This document shows, piece after piece, positions 60,401-64,000 of a DNA stretch of 64,000 nt (position 1 is the first letter of the stretch; each line of letters opens with the position of its first letter). The DNA lies in assembly GCA_004794785.1 (NCBI GenBank), contig SJOL01007698.1, forward strand, positions 243,979-307,978, written 5' to 3'. Under the pieces are notes generated by a model. That model saw nothing but the letters and a program-made list of their open reading frames with translations. It did no database searches and was not told the DNA's origin. The translations under genes and the position numbers were made by a program. Origin of the DNA: Opisthorchis felineus. Taxonomy: Eukaryota > Platyhelminthes > Trematoda > Opisthorchiida > Opisthorchiidae.

Positions 60401-62324
60401 CTCCCAAATCGTTTCAGTTTAATTCAGCTCGACGCTAAAATTGCGCAGACTTTCTTCCGCACCCCCCACCCGATCTTCATACTACACAGTCGTATCATGC
60501 TAAGAGACGAAAAGGCAAAAAATCTCTGACTAATAGTACCAAATCTTCTAGTAAGCTTTTGGGCTGATTTCTCACTTCAGGTGAGCGTCCAGTGGTAGCA
60601 CGCTCTAGTCCGGAAGTCCCACATCGGTAGAGCACTATCTTTTGTGAGAAACCTCTATCACAGCAACAGGTCGGAGAAAGGAACGAATTTGATAGATTTT
60701 CTACTATGTATACAGCATTCGCTCACTGAAAATCAACTCCATCTAAGAAACACTCTGCTGGTGAATTTTCGGCGAACGCGTTTGTCCTTCGCTGAAACGG
60801 TCAATGTTGGGCGTTGTAGTGAGGCAGGGGACAGACCGAGCCAAAGATTACGGATACGAATATGTTGTCAGACATTTTCAAAATAACAATACCCAGAAAC
60901 AGTTGAGTTGAGACTCAGGCGCCCAAGGAACGATAGTTTTTTGAACCAGCTGTTTGTCCGACTTCAATGGAAACGTACGGAATGGTGCACACCCTAACAG
61001 CTGCGGTGTTTGCCGCTGTAGGTGATTTATAGGTAAAGCGATTCCTCGCGTCTGATATTCGGGAACAGTGGGGTCTAATACGAGGAACAATGAGCAGTTA
61101 CAATCACATTGCCGAAAAGTGATGTTACATGGATGAACCACTTTCTAGGTAACCTTGTCTCTCACTTTCATATCTAAGAGACGACACAATGTGGCTTCAT
61201 CTTGTGCACCACAAATAAACTGTTCAACCGTAGGTTCGAAGTTGAATACTCTCATACAGTTCGAATGAGCAAAAAACTTTTGCTGCTAAGGCTCCGTGGA
61301 AAATTAACTACCAGTGGCGATGCAAAACAGTCCGGAATCTCTGAACAAACGGGAGTGAAAAAGCTTCTAATCGGTAAATGTTTAGCACCCGAAAAGGCAG
61401 TTCAGGAAGAAATATGGACGAAAATCACTGATCAAGTGGAGATTAGGCGCGTGAATAGAACATTGTAAGCGAACTTCTGAAGGTTAAAGCCCCCGGGCCT
61501 TGATCCACAGATAACTGCAAACGGTTATCTAATAATAATAAACAGGAACTGAGAGGGGAGCAATGACCCGTTCATCGTAAACATCAGTCATCAAATGTCA
61601 GAGGAAGAATACAGACAAAAATAAACATGGTACCCACTTTGGAGGAACCACATAGTGTGGATATTCCGCACCGAAATTCTTGACTGGAATTATGATAGGT
61701 GGTCTCGAGTCATCTCGTTCTGGACGTTGAGCATCTGAAGAACAAGTGGTGGATGAATCGGTTTCAGATAAAATTGGTCGTGCAGATAAGTTTGTTGTCT
61801 ATAAAACATGGTTATGAGGCGAAGATACAAGATACAAGATACAAGATGCAAGATACAAGATACATGTTAAAACTGTTATGATGAGAGGCAAAAAGGAGAA
61901 AGAAATGAAACATTCCAATAGTGAACAAGATGCGCTTTGTGTTAGTCGTTTTCGTGGATGGCTGAAAACCTCCAAACAGTTGTGCTACTTATATGCTGTC
62001 TAAGTAGTATGTCACGGAAAGGCTTCACGCCGCAGACCCTCAAACAATCTAAATATCCTAGATTCCAATAAATTGGGAAAATTTTGGAATCGATCGAGAA
62101 GTCAGCACTCCAGAGAGGTTTTCTATACGACTGATGAAGTTGCCAAGATTTGACCACAAAAGTGACATCCAGAATCCAGTAAAAACAAACATGGAACAGT
62201 TTGTACACTACTTACCTACTAAGGCCAAAACCTTATCGTGTTCCAAGTTCTCAAAGTCACGATGCAGTCGCAAAGGATTGCAACACCGTTGGCACACATG
62301 AAGTGCCTGTCCTGCAGTGGTCAT
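45252..62324 (-). CDS. BECN1: Beclin 1 / Atg6, whole 10-exon gene
   Basis: Beclin 1 is the scaffold of the Vps34 class III PI3-kinase complexes that make PI3P for autophagosome formation and endosomal sorting. Ten exons (62324-62216, 61074-60888, 60279-60192, 58588-58452, 57521-56979, 55982-55775, 54933-54845, 52064-51954, 48744-48598, 45420-45252) have consistent phases and give 595 residues against 450 in human. Visible in order: CxxC pair C11/C14, BH3-like region ~120-140, second CxxC C148/C151, Ser-rich insert ~195-310, coiled coil ~313-395, and the evolutionarily conserved domain to ~570. Oddities are the lost BH3 Gly-Asp, a substituted aromatic finger and an extended C-terminus. The start is the first in-frame ATG, with G at -3. 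Exon 2 is the least certain (weak donor). The neighbour LNX converges on it. Confidence 0.93.
45975..46150 (+). mobile_element. tRNA-derived SINE
   Basis: gagatcgcttagcggttgag (A box), atggatcgaacccaaccctg (B box), tctcctgtcttggtttgaac and gccggccctcgtgcttcttt. It sits in the last Beclin intron, antisense to that gene. Confidence 0.7.
46690..46745 (-). ncRNA. Decayed hammerhead ribozyme copy
   Basis: The minus strand reads gcgcctatctgatatgtctg, then aataagggcaaaaccgaatg and tgggctctagaag. Core positions G8 and G12 are changed. Same flanks as the other copies (gagttttcagcaacct). Confidence 0.5.
48425..48447 (+). repeat. (AT)n microsatellite
   Basis: About 11 TA units in the last Beclin intron. 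Confidence 0.95.
48598..48744 (-). CDS. BECN1: Beclin exon 9
   Basis: It reads [32 protein letters not shown] and TYSIK, matching FDHAMVAFLDC and GSYSIK of human Beclin 1. Acceptor tattttcag, donor ATCAA|gtgagt. Phase fits both neighbours. Confidence 0.93.
50165..50260 (-). mobile_element. Penelope-type 3' segment with hairpin
   Basis: The minus strand reads ctgaaaaa, then a perfect hairpin (ggttgcc, loop cac, ggcaacc at 50233-50217), then gaaacgtcgg and an AT-rich run. The same segment, mutated, is on the plus strand at 4510-4600. The order (ctga, stem, gaaac) is hammerhead-like but the core is incomplete. Confidence 0.55.
50935..51105 (+). mobile_element. tRNA-like SINE with hammerhead-like tail (Sm-alpha type)
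   Basis: A tRNA-like head (gtggccgagctgcatactg, then ggtcgcgggtcctaatctcc as a decayed B box) runs into gctgataatcc, tgaggaaggacgaaac, which is ordered like the hammerhead of schistosome Sm-alpha repeats. Core G8 is A and one base is missing at the stem II base, so this copy would be inactive. Confidence 0.4.
51621..51673 (-). ncRNA. Type I hammerhead ribozyme motif, complete core
   Basis: Read on the minus strand: stem I 5' strand (gcctac, 51667-51662), core ctgatga (51661-51655), stem II gccc/gggt with loop caagaa, core gaa, stem III acc/ggt, cleavage base C at 51631, and stem I 3' strand gtgggct. Stem I extends past a bulge with gac/gtc. Stem III is a palindrome (accggt) with no loop, so it would pair between two molecules, as known for minimal hammerheads of Penelope-like elements. 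An outer inverted repeat (cataaggttg/caaccttatg) flanks it. Confidence 0.75.
51954..52064 (-). CDS. BECN1: Beclin exon 8: strand before and including the aromatic finger
   Basis: It reads [27 protein letters not shown] and RQLFGFSK, aligned to the human YRLVPYGNHS and GGLRFFWDNK segments. The three membrane-contacting aromatics F-F-W are L486-F487-G488 here. Acceptor gtgttatag, donor CAAA|gtaagt. Confidence 0.87.
52065..54844 (-). other. Beclin intron 7
   Basis: Apart from a short TTAA repeat, nothing recognised. Confidence 0.85.
53937..53953 (+). repeat. (TTAA)n short repeat
   Basis: Four units of ttaa in Beclin intron 7. Confidence 0.85.
54845..54933 (-). CDS. BECN1: Beclin exon 7
   Basis: A short exon between ccttctag and AAGG|gtgagt. 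It encodes [19 protein letters not shown], the most conserved Beclin segment, then KLNYTFQ. Its two leftover bases plus the first base of exon 8 make Gly454. Confidence 0.94.
54934..55774 (-). other. Beclin intron 6
   Basis: Nothing recognised. A 105-codon minus frame overlaps the exon 6 donor but does not resemble Beclin. Confidence 0.85.
55775..55982 (-). CDS. BECN1: Beclin exon 6: end of coiled coil, start of conserved domain
   Basis: It contains [20 protein letters not shown] and then [20 protein letters not shown] with HLGRL, the hallmark opening of the Beclin conserved domain. The donor CGTCCA|gtgagt is phase 0. Reading past it gives stops, so 54934-55774 is intron. Confidence 0.95.
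55983..56978 (-). other. Beclin intron 5
   Basis: Nothing recognised. Confidence 0.85.
56979..57521 (-). CDS. BECN1: Beclin exon 5: Ser-rich insert and coiled coil
   Basis: A 543-base exon. It starts [16 protein letters not shown], continues through about 110 Ser/Pro/Asp-rich residues (including [19 protein letters not shown]), and ends with the heptad-like [19 protein letters not shown] and EELDR. Phase fits exon 4 (CG|A) and exon 6 (AG|A). The Ser-rich part has no counterpart in human Beclin 1. Confidence 0.85.
57522..58451 (-). other. Beclin intron 4
   Basis: Nothing recognised. Confidence 0.85.
58452..58588 (-). CDS. BECN1: Beclin exon 4: BH3 tail and second CxxC
   Basis: It reads [20 protein letters not shown], then QDC, a near-exact counterpart of the Beclin 1 stretch after the BH3 core. 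It continues into the start of the coiled coil. Acceptor ctctcacag, donor GCG|gttagt. Confidence 0.95.
58589..60191 (-). other. Beclin intron 3
   Basis: AT microsatellite with the N; nothing else recognised. Confidence 0.8.
59032..59060 (+). repeat. (AT)n microsatellite with an ambiguous base
   Basis: An AT run in Beclin intron 4 with an N at 59058, the only ambiguous base noticed in the window. It points to an assembly or consensus uncertainty. Confidence 0.95.
60192..60279 (-). CDS. BECN1: Beclin exon 3: lead-in to the BH3 region
   Basis: Acceptor ttcaccgcag, donor CACAAG|gtgagc. Read in the phase needed by exon 4 it gives [15 protein letters not shown] and ends in HRHK, directly before the conserved LFDIL. 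The sequence is divergent; boundaries and phase carry the call. Confidence 0.7.
60280..60887 (-). other. Beclin intron 2
   Basis: Nothing recognised. Its left-hand splice site (donor of exon 2) is weak. Confidence 0.6.
60888..61074 (-). CDS. BECN1: Beclin exon 2 (probable)
   Basis: It follows acceptor cgtattag and is the piece needed to fix the reading phase between exons 1 and 3. It ends with [15 protein letters not shown], which resembles the Beclin motif just before the BH3 region. The donor (gttatt at 60887) is weak, so the right boundary could shift by a few codons. Confidence 0.6.
61075..62215 (-). other. Beclin intron 1
   Basis: The 7-base tandem repeat at 61823-61866; nothing else recognised. 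Confidence 0.7.
61823..61866 (+). repeat. Short tandem repeat, 7-base unit
   Basis: Six copies of agataca in tandem, one as agatgca, in Beclin intron 1. Confidence 0.93.
62216..62324 (-). CDS. BECN1: Beclin exon 1: start and first CxxC
   Basis: ATG at 62324-62322. The exon reads [19 protein letters not shown], matching the Beclin N-terminal CxxC region. The donor GTAG|gtaagt leaves one base. No other in-frame ATG lies upstream in this open stretch. Confidence 0.88.
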
Positions 62325-64000
62325 TCCGATGACCGAAGAGGTTTTTCTACTTGAACTCCTGGCTAAAAGGTAAGATACAGCACACCCAAAGGAGATGACA
62401 CTCAATGGAACAAGAAAAACGCACGTTTTGAAATGTAAGCACCTCTACAAGCTCACCACACGCATAACCTCAAAAGCTCAGTCAGCAAACGGTAGCGACA
62501 CTTATAAGTGTTGTCCTCCCAGCCTCTATTCCCAGTGAGAATCGGTTGACGTGTTGCGAAAGTCAGGTGTCCGCTTCTAGGTTAACATTCTATTAAAGGA
62601 CGCATCCTCCGTCTTTGGGGATGATCTCTACTGATCAAAATATGATTTCTTCTACCGATAGAGCGACCTACTGGTGATGGCACGAATGTATCAAGTAATC
62701 AGTCTTCTGACTTCACTGTCAACTTCTTCTGGTTGGTCTGCCGACACCAAAAGGTGAACAAGACCCACCCGACACTGGTATGCAATTGCAGGTTGGTTGC
62801 ACATTCACAAGGTGGTTTGATAAGATGCCAGTTCAGATACTATACTAAATAGTTCCATTGAAGGCCTGCTATTATACAGCCAAAGATGAACGGCTAGCAT
62901 GCAAATCGGATTTGTCGGTCGTATAGTGAGAAGCCACAGACAACTTGTGCTGAGCCCAATGTGAAAACTAACTTCGAGGTTGTATGAAAGACTGTGCAAG
63001 CTGCTGTTCTTCACGAAGACTGCGGACCGAAAGATTGTGGTCATTAGAGTTAACAACAAATGCATAGCCCGCGTAAGATATAAATCCGATCACTGAAGCC
63101 GATAGACATCGGAAGGGCACTTACTTATTCACACTGTCGGACCGTTACCCTTACCAGAGGTTGAGTATTCAATGGTGTGGTTTCCCGTTTCACAAAACTC
63201 CAGCTAGAAATGAAGGTCGCACACTAGGACCGAGCTTTGAGTTAAATGACTTATGAGTCCTACCCAACCAATGATCACGACTGTGACATGTAAATACGGT
63301 TGGGTACAGAGGCACAACGAATACGTTTGACTAGAAATAGCCTACAGCTAACTAGTGCACAAGCAGCATGAAGCAGTGTGATCGAGAACCTGACATGATA
63401 ATACATTCGTGACCATGCGATCTCAAGTTTCCAGTGCCCTCAAATCTCTATGTAATGCAGTAAAATTCACTTTTGAGACTGAAACTGCGAAAAGATCTTC
63501 AAGTTTCCCAGATTGCGTTATCGTATACAAACAGTCGGGTTTCGATGTGTATGTGCATCGAAAGCCAACTAATTCCGAACGAATTTGTGAAGTTTTAGCT
63601 TGCTTCAACAATTGCACTGTTTTCAAAATCAGGCTAAAACGAGTCCAAACAGGACTTTCGATACACGCAGAACGATGCTGTGCGGAGTCTCTGATGGTTC
63701 ACACCCAACCTGCGTGTGTCAGCGAAAACATCATACGTAAATGGCATTGAATCGGAATATTTGAGAGTGGTGATCTTCAATCGCTCCAATTGACGCAGGA
63801 GTATCGTTTCCGAAATTGTACCGCACATCTGACTCAAGGTGGAACAGTCAACTTACTTTATCCATAGAGGTAATCATTCATGATTTCACCTGCGATTTGA
63901 AGTTATGTCAGCGTAGTGGCCTCCACGCGTGTTAAAAACTAAACTATGATAAAGGGTAAGCCGAACACTACATGAACGAGTAAGGTACACAAACTCTTAA
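62325..64000. other. Region upstream of Beclin 1
   Basis: Should contain the Beclin 5' UTR and promoter, but no clear core promoter element was seen. A cttaccttttag acceptor-like site lies on the minus strand 38 bases before the ATG. A Penelope reverse transcriptase relic occupies 63390-63840. Confidence 0.5.
63390..63840 (+). mobile_element. Penelope-like reverse transcriptase fragment
   Basis: It encodes VKFTFETETAKRSSSFPDCV and GFDVYVHRKPTNSERI, the conserved end of Penelope-like reverse transcriptases (VYRKPTNTDR in most), and goes on to NIIRKWH. Open for 113 codons. It lies upstream of Beclin, in the opposite orientation. Confidence 0.65.

Overview
The window looks like a flatworm nuclear genome, most likely a digenean fluke other than a schistosome. 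It holds two multi-exon genes with small exons and kilobase introns, all with GT/AG borders, and much decayed retrotransposon sequence. The fluke assignment is an inference from the retroelement mix: several non-LTR copies, Penelope-like elements, tRNA-derived SINEs and hammerhead-ribozyme repeats. No bacterial-type operon, rRNA, CRISPR array or intact tRNA gene was seen.

About two thirds of the window (1063-44890, plus strand) is one gene, an orthologue of LNX (Ligand of Numb protein X). LNX is a PDZ-containing RING E3 ubiquitin ligase. Thirteen exons splice in consistent phase to 1049 codons: a zinc knuckle, a C3HC3D RING, a TRAF-like zinc finger and four PDZ domains. The first exon is the least certain, but some upstream exon is needed because exon 2 has no ATG before the zinc knuckle. 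The right third (62324-45252, minus strand) is Beclin 1 (BECN1/Atg6), the core subunit of the class III PI3-kinase autophagy complex. Ten exons join in phase to 595 codons. The two genes converge tail to tail, with only 361 bp between their stop codons. The window does not show that they work together; LNX acts in ubiquitin and scaffold signalling and Beclin 1 in autophagy.

The LNX introns are crowded with degenerate pieces of RTE/CR1-like non-LTR retrotransposons (apurinic-type endonuclease, reverse transcriptase and a recurrent 3' tail), mostly in the sense orientation. They also hold Penelope-like fragments with GIY-YIG endonuclease motifs and tRNA-derived SINEs. The Beclin introns have no recognisable reverse transcriptase, but do carry SINE and ribozyme repeats. 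A Penelope reverse transcriptase relic lies upstream of Beclin.

The most interesting signal outside the genes is a dispersed repeat carrying a type I hammerhead ribozyme motif. One copy (51621-51673, minus) has a complete catalytic core, a paired stem I, a 4-bp stem II and a palindromic 3-bp stem III. Five decayed copies share the same architecture. In the Beclin protein, the BH3 core and the membrane-binding aromatic finger are substituted while the surrounding fold is conserved.
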